From assembly GCA_905233765.1 (NCBI GenBank), contig CAJOCU010000010.1, forward strand, positions 1-64,000: a stretch of 64,000 nt of DNA, given 5' to 3'. Below the pieces are notes generated by a model that saw nothing but the letters and a program-made list of their open reading frames with translations, was not told where the DNA came from and searched no databases. This stretch comes from an uncultured Bacteroidaceae bacterium. Lineage in GTDB: Bacteria > Bacteroidota > Bacteroidia > Bacteroidales > Bacteroidaceae. The position numbers and the translations under genes are program-made. This document shows positions 16,728-26,484 of this stretch, piece after piece (position 1 is the stretch's first letter; every line of letters starts with the position of its first letter).

Positions 16728-17936
16728 TTAGATGGCAGAGACCGACAAATCGGCATTCTGGCGAGCCGAACGACTGATAGAAAGCATCATTCCGATGTAG
16801 GCGCAGTTGACCATGATGGACGAGCCACCGCGGCTGACAAGAGGTAATGGCTGGCCTGTGACAGGGAACAACCCCACTGCTACCATCATATTGATGAGTG
16901 CCTGCGTAACAATTAGCAAAGACAGCCCCAGGATAAGGAAGGCTGGGAAGTTTTTCTCGCACCGGCTGGCGATACGTGCCGCTCGATAAAGCAACGCTAT
17001 GTAAAGCATGAGCACGAACAAACCGCCCACAAGCCCCAGCTCCTCAATGATAATGGCAAAGATGAAGTCCGAATAGGCCTGTGGCAGGAAATCTCGAACC
17101 TTGGAGTTGCCAGGGCCGCAACCGATGATGCCACTCGTGGCAACAGCAATATGTGCTTGAGTAATCTGGGGATTCGTATTCAGGTCGTATTGCAAAGGAT
17201 CCTCGGGAACCTCGGTGTGGTTACGGACTCGATGCGCCCAGGTCGTCAGGCGCTTCATCCCGGGTAACTTGCTCGCTTCCTCAAGCGTAGATTCCGGCGT
17301 AAACGCCAGCACGGAATAACCGATGGAACCAGCGACAACCAAGATTCCTATCAACGCACTCAGGTGCTTCCATGGCACATCGCCCACCACCATCATCATC
17401 AGGACAACGATAAAAGTGAACATGGCCGTTGAGAGATTCTCTTTTACGATGAGTCCGCAGATGATTACTGTAATGCCCAATATCCACTTGAAAGCAGAGA
17501 CCGTGGCTCCTTTCTCATTACGCATCACACTGAGCAACCAAGCCACAACAACGACCAGTGATCCTTTGGCAATCTCTGATGGCTGGAACGAGAAGCCACC
17601 CACACTCAACCAGCGGTTCGTGTCGTTGAGGCTCCCAGAGGAAAGCATCGCCGCCAATAATAGCAGGATACTCAGCACGGGACCAATGACGACAATCCAT
17701 CCAAAATAACGGCAAGGGATACGATGAATGACCCAAGTGATACCCACGCCAATGGCCAAATAAAGGCCATGCTTGAGCACAGGGCTCCAATAGGCCCCCT
17801 TCTCGAAAGTCATGTTACTAGAGGCGCTATAAACCTCAAGTATCGAGATGATACACAAGAAGAAAAGCACCATCCAAAGGACCTTGTCGCCTTCGAAGAG
17901 GTTGCCGAGATTGACGGATTTGTTACGGAGGGTCAT
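16728..17936 (-). CDS. ftsW: FtsW, septal peptidoglycan glycosyltransferase (SEDS family)
   Basis: The 402-residue polytopic protein has about ten membrane helices and SEDS-family hallmarks: KHGLYLAIGVG, W-L-S-V-G-G-F-S-F-Q-P-S-E-I-A-K near residue 125, and the C-terminal PVTGQPLPLVSRGGSS. FtsW polymerises lipid II at the septum together with FtsI, which is encoded in the same cluster. Between murD and murG, the usual position. The last residues (ARQNADLSVSAI) are cytoplasmic. Confidence 0.95.
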   Translation of the reverse strand: MTLRNKSVNLGNLFEGDKVLWMVLFFLCIISILEVYSASSNMTFEKGAYWSPVLKHGLYLAIGVGITWVIHRIPCRYFGWIVVIGPVLSILLLLAAMLSSGSLNDTNRWLSVGGFSFQPSEIAKGSLVVVVAWLLSVMRNEKGATVSAFKWILGITVIICGLIVKENLSTAMFTFIVVLMMMVVGDVPWKHLSALIGILVVAGSIGYSVLAFTPESTLEEASKLPGMKRLTTWAHRVRNHTEVPEDPLQYDLNTNPQITQAHIAVATSGIIGCGPGNSKVRDFLPQAYSDFIFAIIIEELGLVGGLFVLMLYIALLYRAARIASRCEKNFPAFLILGLSLLIVTQALINMMVAVGLFPVTGQPLPLVSRGGSSIMVNCAYIGMMLSISRSARQNADLSVSAI

Positions 17937-17972
17937 TGAGATATGACAATTTTACAATTTAACGATATACAT

Positions 17973-19304
17973 TTAAAGCGAACGTGCAAGCGTCTTGAAC
18001 TGTTCACCGCGATCTTCCATATTCTTAAAGAGGTCGAAGCTAGCACAACAAGGGGATAGGAGGATGGTGTCGCCAGGGATCGCCATGCTGTAGCAAGCAT
18101 CAATACAATCCTTCATGGAGTGTGTCTCTACCGTCGGGATTCCCAATGGGTCGAAGAACTCGTGCAACTTGCGATTGTCTACGCCGAGGAATACAAGGCC
18201 CTTGCACTTCTGCAGAACCAAATCTTTGATTGCGTTATAGTCGTTGCCTTTGTCCAGACCACCAAGGATGAGTATTGTGGGTTGCGTCATGCTCTCAAGG
18301 GCATACCAACAGGCATCAACATTCGTGGCCTTCGAGTCGTTAATAAACGTCACGCCATGCACCTTGCAGGTGAACTCCAGACGGTGCTCCACGCCTTCGA
18401 AGTCACTGAGACTTTCGCGAATGACATCGTTGGAGATACCGCTGAGGTCGGCTGCAATGCCTGCAGCGAGAGAGTTATACATGTTGTGTTTCCCGGAAAG
18501 AGCCAAAGACTCCTGCTCCATATTAAATGGTGTAGGGTGTTCGATGTGGTATTCGCCATCAGCGATATAACCAATCATTCCATCCTTCTTGATAATGCTG
18601 AAGGGGCACATACGACTCTCTATGTGGTACTTTTCCAACTCCTTAGTGATAACGGGATCCTCGTTCCAGAAAACGAAAGCGTCGTCCCTCGTCTGGTTCT
18701 GGAGGATGCGCATCTTGGAATCGGTGTATTCCTGCATCGAATTGTGATAGCGGTCCAGATGATCGGGGGTGATGTTAAGGAGAACAGCGATATTGGCACG
18801 GAAATCGTACATATTGTCCAATTGGAAACTGGACAGCTCGATGATATAGTAGGCATGCGGATCTTCTGCCACCTGCAGGGCAAGACTGTTGCCGATATTT
18901 CCTGCCAGGCCGACATCGTAGCCTGCCTTCTTGAAGATGTGATAAATGAGGCTCGTTGTGGTCGTCTTACCATTAGAGCCCGTGATGCAGATCATCTTGG
19001 AGTCTGTATAACGTCCTGCGAACTCTATCTCACTGATGATGGGGATGCTTGCAGCTTTTATTTTCTGTACCATGGGAGCTGTATCGGGAATGCCTGGACT
19101 CTTGATGATTTCACCAGCATTGAGAATCAGCTCCTCCGTGTGCTGTCCTTCTTCCCATTGGATGTGACGCACATCAAGCATCTCCTTATAATGAGGCTTT
19201 ATTTTGCCCATATCTGTGACAAAAACATCGAAGCCCTTCTTTTGCGCCAATACGGCTGCACCCACGCCGCTCTCAGCAGCGCCAAGAATAACTATTCTTT
19301 TCAT
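17973..19304 (-). CDS. murD: UDP-N-acetylmuramoyl-L-alanine--D-glutamate ligase
   Basis: The 443-residue ligase adds D-Glu to UDP-MurNAc-L-Ala. N-terminal Rossmann motif IVILGAAESGVGAA, ATP loop GSNGKTTTTSL (about 107-117), NITPDHLDRY and the C-terminal segment with FINDSKATNVDACWYAL and LSPCCASFDLF, which bind substrate in known MurD enzymes. It starts 1 bp after the mraY stop codon, so the two are translated together. Confidence 0.96.
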   Translation of the reverse strand: MKRIVILGAAESGVGAAVLAQKKGFDVFVTDMGKIKPHYKEMLDVRHIQWEEGQHTEELILNAGEIIKSPGIPDTAPMVQKIKAASIPIISEIEFAGRYTDSKMICITGSNGKTTTTSLIYHIFKKAGYDVGLAGNIGNSLALQVAEDPHAYYIIELSSFQLDNMYDFRANIAVLLNITPDHLDRYHNSMQEYTDSKMRILQNQTRDDAFVFWNEDPVITKELEKYHIESRMCPFSIIKKDGMIGYIADGEYHIEHPTPFNMEQESLALSGKHNMYNSLAAGIAADLSGISNDVIRESLSDFEGVEHRLEFTCKVHGVTFINDSKATNVDACWYALESMTQPTILILGGLDKGNDYNAIKDLVLQKCKGLVFLGVDNRKLHEFFDPLGIPTVETHSMKDCIDACYSMAIPGDTILLSPCCASFDLFKNMEDRGEQFKTLARSL

Positions 19305-19305
19305 T

Positions 19306-20571
19306 TTATCTTATCTTTAACGTGACGATGGCCAGCGCACACATCATGATGGTGATAATCCAGAAACGGGTTGTGATCTTTGACTCCAACCAGCACCCCT
19401 TTGGCCAATTCAGCAACACACGGAAATCAGCAGGCAATTGCCCTGGCTTCACACGGAAGGTATCGTGCAGCGGAGCACGCTTGAAAAAACGGAGTTTCAA
19501 ACCACGCTTGTTTCCATAGCGTGCATAGTTGGTCTGCAGCAGTACACTCACGCTCTCGATGAAGAAGATGAAGCAGAGCAACGGCAGCAGCAACTCTTTA
19601 TGGATGATGATGGCCGTCACAGCTATAATGCCGCCAATAGCCAGAGAGCCAGTGTCGCCCATGAAAATCTGAGCGGGATAGGCATTGTACCAAAGGAAAC
19701 CTATGAGGGCGCCCACAAAGGCCATCAGAAATACCACCAATTCCTCCGATCCGGGCACAAACATAATGTTCAAGTAGGCCGCAAAATTGATGTGGGACGA
19801 GACGTAGGCCAATATGCCCAAAGCGAGACAGACGATGGCGGCATTGCCCGCACACATTCCGTCCATTCCATCGTTCATATTGGCACCATTACTAACAGCC
19901 ATAACGATGAAAACGGTTACAAATACAAATAGAATCCAGCCCGCAGCCGTGCGGCGTTTGCCAAGCCACAGGAACAGGTCAGAATATCGGAGGTTGTTGT
20001 TCTTGACGAAAGGTATGGTGGTAACCGTACTCTTTACAGGTTCACTCGTATGCGTCACTATCTCAACACCATTTTGGCGAGCTGTTGTCACATTTTCGTG
20101 CACCACCGCATCGGGGCTGAGCCACAAGACCAGTCCTATAACCAATCCCAGAACAGCCTGTCCCACCAACTTAAAAAGAGGACGAATGCCATCCTTTCCC
20201 TTGGTCATTTTCGTGTAGTCATCCCAGAAACCCAACAGCCCTAGCCACAGGGTAGTACCAATCATGAGCAAAAGGTAGATGTTACGCAGACGGCCGAAAA
20301 GCAATACAGGTATCAAGGTCGCAACAATGATAATGACGCCGCCCATCGTGGGAACACCTTTCTTCTCCACTCCATAGGGATCAATGCTGGCATCACGCTG
20401 TTCCTCATTCAGGTTGCGGCGCTTCATATATTTTATAAACCATTCACCGAACCATGCCGAGATGACCAGTGAGAGGACCAATGTGAGGATCGCGCGGAAG
20501 GAGATATAACTCCACATGTGAGCTCCGGAAATGCCGAATGAGCCAAGATAACGGAAAAGGTAGTAGAGCAT
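19306..20571 (-). CDS. mraY: Phospho-N-acetylmuramoyl-pentapeptide transferase
   Basis: The 421-residue membrane enzyme moves phospho-MurNAc-pentapeptide onto undecaprenyl phosphate to make lipid I. It has about ten hydrophobic helices, GVPTMGGVIII near residue 73, the metal/substrate motif N-G-A-N-M-N-D-G-M-D-G-M near 231 (N-L-T-D-G-L-D-G in E. coli) and the H-D-T-F-R-type C-terminal motif. A loop of about 35 residues (ENVTTARQNGVEIVTHTSEP...) in the middle makes it longer than the 360-residue E. coli enzyme, as in other Bacteroidota. Between murE and murD. Confidence 0.95.
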   Translation of the reverse strand: MLYYLFRYLGSFGISGAHMWSYISFRAILTLVLSLVISAWFGEWFIKYMKRRNLNEEQRDASIDPYGVEKKGVPTMGGVIIIVATLIPVLLFGRLRNIYLLLMIGTTLWLGLLGFWDDYTKMTKGKDGIRPLFKLVGQAVLGLVIGLVLWLSPDAVVHENVTTARQNGVEIVTHTSEPVKSTVTTIPFVKNNNLRYSDLFLWLGKRRTAAGWILFVFVTVFIVMAVSNGANMNDGMDGMCAGNAAIVCLALGILAYVSSHINFAAYLNIMFVPGSEELVVFLMAFVGALIGFLWYNAYPAQIFMGDTGSLAIGGIIAVTAIIIHKELLLPLLCFIFFIESVSVLLQTNYARYGNKRGLKLRFFKRAPLHDTFRVKPGQLPADFRVLLNWPKGCWLESKITTRFWIITIMMCALAIVTLKIR

Positions 20572-20632
20572 TATTTAATAAAATGTATGATGGACAATGT
20601 TAAATGGACAATGTAGTATATTGATGAATGGG

Positions 20633-22084
20633 TTAGAGGCCGAAGGCTTCGCGGACTACTTCATGGTCATCGAAATGGTGCTTAACACCCTTCACATCCT
20701 GATAGTCCTCATGACCCTTACCTGCTATGAGAATGACATCGCCAGGCTGAGCCATCATACAGGCTGTGCGGATGGCTTCGCGCCGATCCACAATACTGAT
20801 TACCTTGCGCATATCTGCGGGCGTAAGGCCAGCAAGCATATCATTGATAATGTCCTGCGGTTCTTCGAAGCGGGGATTGTCTGACGTGATGATAACACGG
20901 TCTGAGGCGCGTACTACAGATTGTGCCATCAATGGGCGCTTACCTTTGTCGCGGTTTCCACCAGCACCACAAACGGTGATGCACTGACCGGGCTTTTTCA
21001 ATATCTCGTTGATTGTGGACAAAACATTGTCAAGAGCATCGGGCGTATGAGCATAATCCACAATGGCAGTGACACCTTCACGAGAGCGGATGGTCTCGAA
21101 ACGACCGTTAACGGGTTTCAGTGAACTCAGAACGACCAACACATCCTCTGGTCTCTTACCCATGCAGACGGCTGCACCATAGACCGCCAAGAGATTGGAC
21201 ACATTGAATCTTCCTATGAATTGGACAAAAACTTCCGTCCCGTTTATCTCAAGGGTCATACCATCAAAACCTTCTTCCAATATGCGGGCACGGAAGTCGG
21301 CCATAGAGCGTAGGGAGTAGGTCTTCACCTGTGCACGGGTGTTCTGTGTCATGAAGAGACCATTCTTATCATCGGCGTTCGTGACCACAAAAGCATCCTT
21401 GGGGAGATAATCAAAGAAAGCCTTCTTGGCATCTCGATAAGCTTCGACTGTCTTATGATAATCTAAATGATCGCGCGTGAGGTTGGTGAAGAGCCCCCCT
21501 TTGAACTTGAGCCCACCGATGCGATGCTGGGCAACGCTATGAGAACTTACCTCCATGAATGCATAACGGCAGCCCTCATCGGCCATGCGTCCCAGCAAAC
21601 GGTTGAGTGTGATGGGGTCTGGGGTCGTGTGTTCGGTGGGAATGGGGGTTCCGTCAATATAGTTGCAGACCGTGGAGCATAGGCCGCATTTATATCCAAA
21701 CTGACGGAACATCTGATACAATAAGGTAGCGATGGTGGTCTTGCCATTGGTTCCTGTAACCCCGATGAGATCAAGCTTTTCCGTAGGATCGCCAAAGAAG
21801 TGGTGTGCCAGCGGACCCACAGCCTGCTCACTATCTGCAACCGAGACATAGGTGACCCCTTCAGAACATGTTTCGGGCAACGACTGGCAAACAATGGCAA
21901 CAGCACCCTGCTCGATAGCTTTGGGAATAAAAGCGTGACCATCGACCTGCGTACCAGGGACTGCAATAAACAGATGCCCGGGCTTCACCTGACGGGAGTC
22001 AATGGCAATGTCAGCGATATTAATACCCGGATTCCCCTTTATATCCAAGGGGGTAATGACTTGGATAAGTTCTGAAAGTTTCAT
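20633..22084 (-). CDS. murE: UDP-MurNAc-tripeptide synthetase, meso-diaminopimelate type
   Basis: The 483-residue ligase adds the third stem residue. ATP loop [16 protein letters not shown] (about 109-124), a carbamylated-lysine region, and the motif DNPR in [14 protein letters not shown] is the recognition signature for meso-diaminopimelate in known MurE structures, so the wall is expected to be of the DAP type. The N-terminal domain ([20 protein letters not shown]-like segment) is complete. Between ftsI and mraY; the 61-bp gap to mraY contains an ATGGACAATG repeat. Confidence 0.96.
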   Translation of the reverse strand: MKLSELIQVITPLDIKGNPGINIADIAIDSRQVKPGHLFIAVPGTQVDGHAFIPKAIEQGAVAIVCQSLPETCSEGVTYVSVADSEQAVGPLAHHFFGDPTEKLDLIGVTGTNGKTTIATLLYQMFRQFGYKCGLCSTVCNYIDGTPIPTEHTTPDPITLNRLLGRMADEGCRYAFMEVSSHSVAQHRIGGLKFKGGLFTNLTRDHLDYHKTVEAYRDAKKAFFDYLPKDAFVVTNADDKNGLFMTQNTRAQVKTYSLRSMADFRARILEEGFDGMTLEINGTEVFVQFIGRFNVSNLLAVYGAAVCMGKRPEDVLVVLSSLKPVNGRFETIRSREGVTAIVDYAHTPDALDNVLSTINEILKKPGQCITVCGAGGNRDKGKRPLMAQSVVRASDRVIITSDNPRFEEPQDIINDMLAGLTPADMRKVISIVDRREAIRTACMMAQPGDVILIAGKGHEDYQDVKGVKHHFDDHEVVREAFGL

Positions 22085-22126
22085 GTGGCCCTATATTTTG
22101 TTATTCATTTTTAACTTTTCACTCTT

Positions 22127-24208
22127 CTACATTCCCAGTGTCAGCGTGACAGTTTCTCCCTCTGCCACTTTCGTCCCAACAGGAATATTCTGTTTCTGAA
22201 TCTGGCCCCGTCCCTGTAAACGGACCTTCAGGCCTAGTTTCTCCAGAAGAGCAACACCGTCGCGGACACCGAGTCCAACCACATCAGGCATCACTCCCTT
22301 CTCAAGGAGAGGAGGCTCTACTGCCTCTGGAACATCAAAGACCGAGGTGCTGTCGGCAGCTTCATCAGCGTTGCGGAAGATACCTTTTGCCATCACATAC
22401 TGCGCCAACTCTGAAAAGACCGGTCCACATTGTCCACCACCCGAGGCCGGCAAACCGCTCTTTTTGATGCAAACAATACAAGAATATTTCGGAGCCTCAG
22501 AAGGATAGAAGCCACAAAAACTGACCATGTAACGGGCTGGAGATCCATGATAACTACCGTGTTCATCGGCTACCTGAGCCGTTCCTGTCTTACCGCAAAC
22601 CTTGAACTGCTTACAGCCGGCTTTCTTACCCAAGCCCGTCTTATCGTTGACTACACGTTCCAATATCTCATGGATATCCTTCAGCGTGCTAGGCTTGCAG
22701 ATATGCTCCTTCACCACTTCTACAGGAAACTCCTTAAGGGTCACACCGTCCTTCTGTATCTCACGTACAAAACGGGGTTTCACCATGCGGCCATTGTTGG
22801 CGATGGCATTATAGAATGTCAGTGTATAGATCGGAGGTATCTGCGTCTCATAACCAATACTCATCCACGCCAGAGCGGTCTTGCTCCAGTTGCTGCCATC
22901 GGACTTCGGACGTCGCACACGAGGAAAGCCCTGTCCCTGAAAGGGGAGCGTGAACGGCACTCCAACGCCCTCACGGTAGAGCCCATCGACATATTTCTCG
23001 GGATGATTAAAGTAGTGCTCATCTATGATACGGCTCACGCCCACATTCGATGAGAACATTAGACATTCATCAACAGAGATGCGACGGCCGTAGCCACCCT
23101 TGCGCCAGTTGTGGTCCTTCATCACACGCCCATGCATCAAGTACTGCCCATTACCCACCTGCACGCTATCCTTACGCGTCACCATGCCATCCTCGAGAGC
23201 CACCATTATGGAAGCCGTCTTGAAGGTGGAGCCCGGCTCCCATAAGTCAGTGATAGCATTGTTCTTTACCTCTGAATAATAATAGTTGCCAGGCGTTCCC
23301 AGTCGGGTCATATTGGCAATTGCCTTCACATCGCCAGTGGCCACCTCCATCAACACTACAACGCCTATTTCGCCGTTGACCTCCTGCAACTTGCGCACAA
23401 GAATCTTCTCTGCAGCATCTTGCATTCCCACATCAATGGTGGAAATGATATCAAGGCCGTTTATAGGTTCCACATCGGTGCGGTCAGTCCACTGTTTACG
23501 AACTTTCTCACGATGCATCTTTCCATTCACGCCACGAAGGATACTGTCGTAGGCAAGTTCCAAGCCATTCATCGCAGAATCGCACGACGACACCAATGAC
23601 CCTAATGTTCGTGTGGCCATATTCCCATAAGGTTTCTGTCGCTGGGGTATCTCTTCACCGTACATACCAGACCAGTTACGACCCATACGGACATACGGTA
23701 ACTTCAGGAACTCGCGGTATTGGATATAGGAGGCATTGCGAGCTAGAACGAACGTACGTTGGCATTTGGCCTTGCTATTTTCACGTGCCTTGGCATTCTT
23801 GTATGCCTTCATCAGAAGATCCTTATATTCCTTTACACTTTTCTTGGGGAACAACTGATTCAGTCCAATGCACAAGCTATCAAGTTCCCGTATGAAGGTA
23901 GTATCACGCCGCAGACGGTGTTTGCGCTCTGCAACACTGTCATTACGGTCCACAACAACAAGATCTGCATACAACGTGTAGATGGGCATTGAGCCTACCA
24001 ACAACTGTCCATCAGCCGAATAAATATTACCCCTGACAGCCGGGATGTCCTTCTGACGGGAAGCCAAGCGCTCACGAACCGTCTCCCAGTAAGACTGCTC
24101 GAAAAACATGGAATAGCCGGCCCTGAAAATAACGGCTACGCCGACCAATGTCAACAAGATGATGACAAAAGTGTAGCGGGGGATGATATGTTTATGATCA
24201 AATTTCAT
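22127..24208 (-). CDS. ftsI: FtsI, septal penicillin-binding transpeptidase with a C-terminal PASTA domain
   Basis: The 693-residue class B PBP has an N-terminal membrane helix (TFVIILLTLVGVAVIFRAGY), a pedestal domain with R-G-N-I-Y-S-A-D-G near 59-67, and a transpeptidase domain with the three active-site motifs STFK (327-330), SSN (386-388) and KTG (540-542). The last 57 residues (VMPDVVGLGVRDGVALLEKLG...TVTLTLGM) are a PASTA domain, usual in Bacteroidota and Gram-positive septal PBPs. It crosslinks septal peptidoglycan and would work with FtsW. The ftsL-like gene lies 55 bp upstream. Confidence 0.95.
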   Translation of the reverse strand: MKFDHKHIIPRYTFVIILLTLVGVAVIFRAGYSMFFEQSYWETVRERLASRQKDIPAVRGNIYSADGQLLVGSMPIYTLYADLVVVDRNDSVAERKHRLRRDTTFIRELDSLCIGLNQLFPKKSVKEYKDLLMKAYKNAKARENSKAKCQRTFVLARNASYIQYREFLKLPYVRMGRNWSGMYGEEIPQRQKPYGNMATRTLGSLVSSCDSAMNGLELAYDSILRGVNGKMHREKVRKQWTDRTDVEPINGLDIISTIDVGMQDAAEKILVRKLQEVNGEIGVVVLMEVATGDVKAIANMTRLGTPGNYYYSEVKNNAITDLWEPGSTFKTASIMVALEDGMVTRKDSVQVGNGQYLMHGRVMKDHNWRKGGYGRRISVDECLMFSSNVGVSRIIDEHYFNHPEKYVDGLYREGVGVPFTLPFQGQGFPRVRRPKSDGSNWSKTALAWMSIGYETQIPPIYTLTFYNAIANNGRMVKPRFVREIQKDGVTLKEFPVEVVKEHICKPSTLKDIHEILERVVNDKTGLGKKAGCKQFKVCGKTGTAQVADEHGSYHGSPARYMVSFCGFYPSEAPKYSCIVCIKKSGLPASGGGQCGPVFSELAQYVMAKGIFRNADEAADSTSVFDVPEAVEPPLLEKGVMPDVVGLGVRDGVALLEKLGLKVRLQGRGQIQKQNIPVGTKVAEGETVTLTLGM

Positions 24209-24263
24209 GACTCCTTGTTTTCTCTTTTTTTCACTTGATGGACCTCTTTCTCTCTTTCTGTTT

Positions 24264-24806
24264 TCACTCCTTCACTCGAATAATGAACGGGGGATCTGTG
24301 GCACTCTTCAGGAGACTGTCCCCAAGTAGCTTCAGCTTGCGTTCTATGCTGCTCTGCCGACTTTTCATCGTCAATTCCGCATACTGTGTCAGCGCATAGT
24401 TCTTCTTTTCGATTAATTCATGTCGCAAGTCTTCCTCCTCCAATATTTCCTGCTGGGCTGCATAACGATTAGAGATATAGAAGATTCCTAGCAGCACCAA
24501 AAGCAAGATGAACCAGATATTCTTACGTAAGAAACTTCCCAAAAGATAGTCCCCTCCAAGAATCTCACGCAAGGTCAACTGTGGAAGATCCTCTGACGAG
24601 AACAAACGCCATGCTGAACGACGTCCCTCGCGCACGTCCCCTTCTACAACGGCTTCGGGAATATCTTCAGGGATATCCTCGGCCATTGCATCATCGCCAT
24701 CAGTGTCGTCGGCCGCCCGCTCGGCAGTCGCGACGTTTTCCTCCTCCTCAAGGTTGGTGACGACCAAGCGCACGTCGTCTTGGGGTACTTCTTCTTTACG
24801 CTTCAT
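24264..24806 (-). CDS. ftsL: FtsL-like divisome protein
   Basis: The 180-residue single-pass protein sits where ftsL lies in other dcw clusters, between rsmH and ftsI. It has an acidic, disordered N-terminus of about 70 residues (EEEENVATAE...DIPEDIPEAVVEGD), a short conserved segment (TLREILGGDYLLGSFLRKNIW), a membrane helix (FILLLVLLGIFYISNRYAA) and a following helix rich in E/L/K that could form a coiled coil with FtsB-like partners. It matches the Bacteroidota FtsL-like family rather than the short E. coli FtsL; the long acidic head is a Bacteroidota trait. Function by position and topology. Confidence 0.82.
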   Translation of the reverse strand: MKRKEEVPQDDVRLVVTNLEEEENVATAERAADDTDGDDAMAEDIPEDIPEAVVEGDVREGRRSAWRLFSSEDLPQLTLREILGGDYLLGSFLRKNIWFILLLVLLGIFYISNRYAAQQEILEEEDLRHELIEKKNYALTQYAELTMKSRQSSIERKLKLLGDSLLKSATDPPFIIRVKE

Positions 24807-24914
24807 GAGAACTCCACTATTTACCTTTATATTTTATGAGAGGCTTTTCTACTCCTATTTTCCTTGACCTCTCTGACTCCTTATTTTCTACGATACTTTC
24901 TTCTGAGACGATCC

Positions 24915-25838
24915 TCACAACTTCTCTGCAATGCGCAGACGAGCACTACGACCCCGTGGGTTACGTTGTATCTCTTCCTCATCAGCCACGATGGGCTTTC
25001 CGATTAGCTTGAAGGGGGCTTTGCTACGTCCGTAGATATCTTGCACCACCTGTCCTTCGACATTGCCTGCCCGCATTAAATTTTTCACGATACGATCCTC
25101 TAGGGAATGATAGGCTATGACCACCAGTCTTCCTCCGGGACGAAGCAAATCAACCGCAGCAGTGAGCATCTGGCGTAAGGCCTCCATTTCTCCGTTCACC
25201 TCGATACGCAATGCCTGAAAGGCACGTGCCAAATCTTTCTTCTCGCGGTCGCGTCCCATTAAGGGCGACAAGACTTCTGTCAACTGCGATGTCGTCTCAA
25301 TGGCGCTGATTGTGCGGACCTTTGTGATGGCAGCCGCCATACGTGTAGCCTGATGTAGCTCTCCGTAGAGTCGGAAGATCGAGGTCAACTGTTCGGCAGA
25401 ATAACCATTGATAACATCTGCTGCTGTGAAATGTGCCGACTGGTTCATTCTCATGTCCAGCGGCGCATCAGCCCTAAAACTAAAACCACGCTCGGCAGCA
25501 TCCAAATGATGGCTCGACACACCAAGGTCAGCTAAGATTCCATCAACACCCTCAACATCGAAATAGCGCATCCAATTACGCATGAAACGAAAGTTGGAAC
25601 GCACGAGTGTCCAGTTACGGCCATTGGGAAGCTCCTCTCGCATTGATGAACATTTCTCTATGGCATCTGCATCCTGATCGAAACTGAACAAACGCCCATC
25701 ATTCAGGAACGAGAGAATGGCCTGGCTATGACCGCCGCCACCCAATGTCACATCCACGTATGTCCCATCACGCTTGATGTTTAGCCCCTCCAGCGCAGGC
25801 TGTAAAAGCACAGGGATGTGATAAGAGCCGGTTTCCAT
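24915..25838 (-). CDS. rsmH: 16S rRNA (cytosine-1402-N4)-methyltransferase
   Basis: The product (307 residues from this start) is RsmH/MraW: ETGSYHIPVLLQPALEGL at the N-terminus, the SAM loop VDVTLGGGGHS, DLGVSSHHLD, and the C-terminal NPRGRSARLRIAEKL. It methylates C1402 in the ribosomal P site. The frame extends five codons further to 25853, but that Met lies upstream of a -7 box at 25843-25850, while METGSYH aligns with the E. coli start; the shorter form was chosen. Only about 4 nt separate the box and this ATG, so the message may be leaderless. mraZ, usual upstream neighbour, is absent. Confidence 0.93.
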   Translation of the reverse strand: METGSYHIPVLLQPALEGLNIKRDGTYVDVTLGGGGHSQAILSFLNDGRLFSFDQDADAIEKCSSMREELPNGRNWTLVRSNFRFMRNWMRYFDVEGVDGILADLGVSSHHLDAAERGFSFRADAPLDMRMNQSAHFTAADVINGYSAEQLTSIFRLYGELHQATRMAAAITKVRTISAIETTSQLTEVLSPLMGRDREKKDLARAFQALRIEVNGEMEALRQMLTAAVDLLRPGGRLVVIAYHSLEDRIVKNLMRAGNVEGQVVQDIYGRSKAPFKLIGKPIVADEEEIQRNPRGRSARLRIAEKL

Positions 25839-25842
25839 GGCG

Positions 25843-25850
25843 CAAAGGTA
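25843..25850 (-). promoter_or_regulatory. -7 promoter box abutting the rsmH start; likely promoter of the dcw cluster
   Basis: The minus strand reads TACCTTTG, four bases before the ATG of METGSYH. With the usual Bacteroidota spacing, transcription would begin at or within a few bases of the start codon. No good TTTG at -33. Confidence 0.55.
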
Positions 25851-26052
25851 CATATTTTATTTGTTACCTGCATCATCCTTTTTCAATTATTTTTGAAAAA
25901 AATTATAATTTATTGTTTATTAGCACACTTATCGATTCAAGCTTTGCTTTAACTCAAATTCCATAATTCTTCCATATTTGTTTATTCATTAGTTTATATT
26001 CCTCGCTTTATGTGTTTTTCTAATCTCAAAGCGAATCTTTTTTGCCCGATAA

Positions 26053-26084
26053 TTTGGCCAAGAGAAAAAAAACATCTACCTTTG
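26053..26084 (+). promoter_or_regulatory. Promoter of the 26120 gene and probably the glsA-rnhB run
   Basis: TTTG (26053-26056), 20 nt, TACCTTTG (26077-26084): full consensus. The AT-rich spacer 25860-26050 between the divergent rsmH and this promoter holds no gene. Confidence 0.78.
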
Positions 26085-26119
26085 CCCCAAATTCGCGCGC
26101 ATAGAGCGCCCGCGTTATC

Positions 26120-26476
26120 ATGAATAAGAACTTGAGGAACCTTCTTTTCGGCATTATAGTCATTGCCCTTGCTGCAATCCTCCCTATGAGGATGACGGCA
26201 CAGGTTCAGCGGACAGATACTCTGACCCGCCAGCCTGCAATGACGCAACGGGAATCTGAAGTACATCCTCGCATGATGACCAGTCCTCTGCCAGTAAGCA
26301 TTCGACAGCAAGGGCGTCAGCTATGTGTACAGAGCCGCTATAACCAATTATTGCCGGTCTATACAGAAAGTGGAACATTCTACACCGCATACCGTTTGTC
26401 TAAAGGCACTAATTGGCTTACGGGTCTCCCCAAGGGAAGCTATCTGATCAACAATCGCAAGTTCACCATTTATTGA
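26120..26476 (+). CDS. Small exported protein of unknown function
   Basis: 118 residues: a signal peptide (LFGIIVIALAAILPMRMTAQ), a polar linker and a C-terminal part ending in LPKGSYLINNRKFTIY. The end resembles the last strands of type IX sorting tails (G-x-Y-[IL]-[IV]), so it could be little more than signal peptide plus tail. No family recognised. It has a consensus promoter and ends 8 bp before the glsA-like gene, with which it is probably cotranscribed. Confidence 0.6.
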   Translation: MNKNLRNLLFGIIVIALAAILPMRMTAQVQRTDTLTRQPAMTQRESEVHPRMMTSPLPVSIRQQGRQLCVQSRYNQLLPVYTESGTFYTAYRLSKGTNWLTGLPKGSYLINNRKFTIY

Positions 26477-26484
26477 ACGCACGC

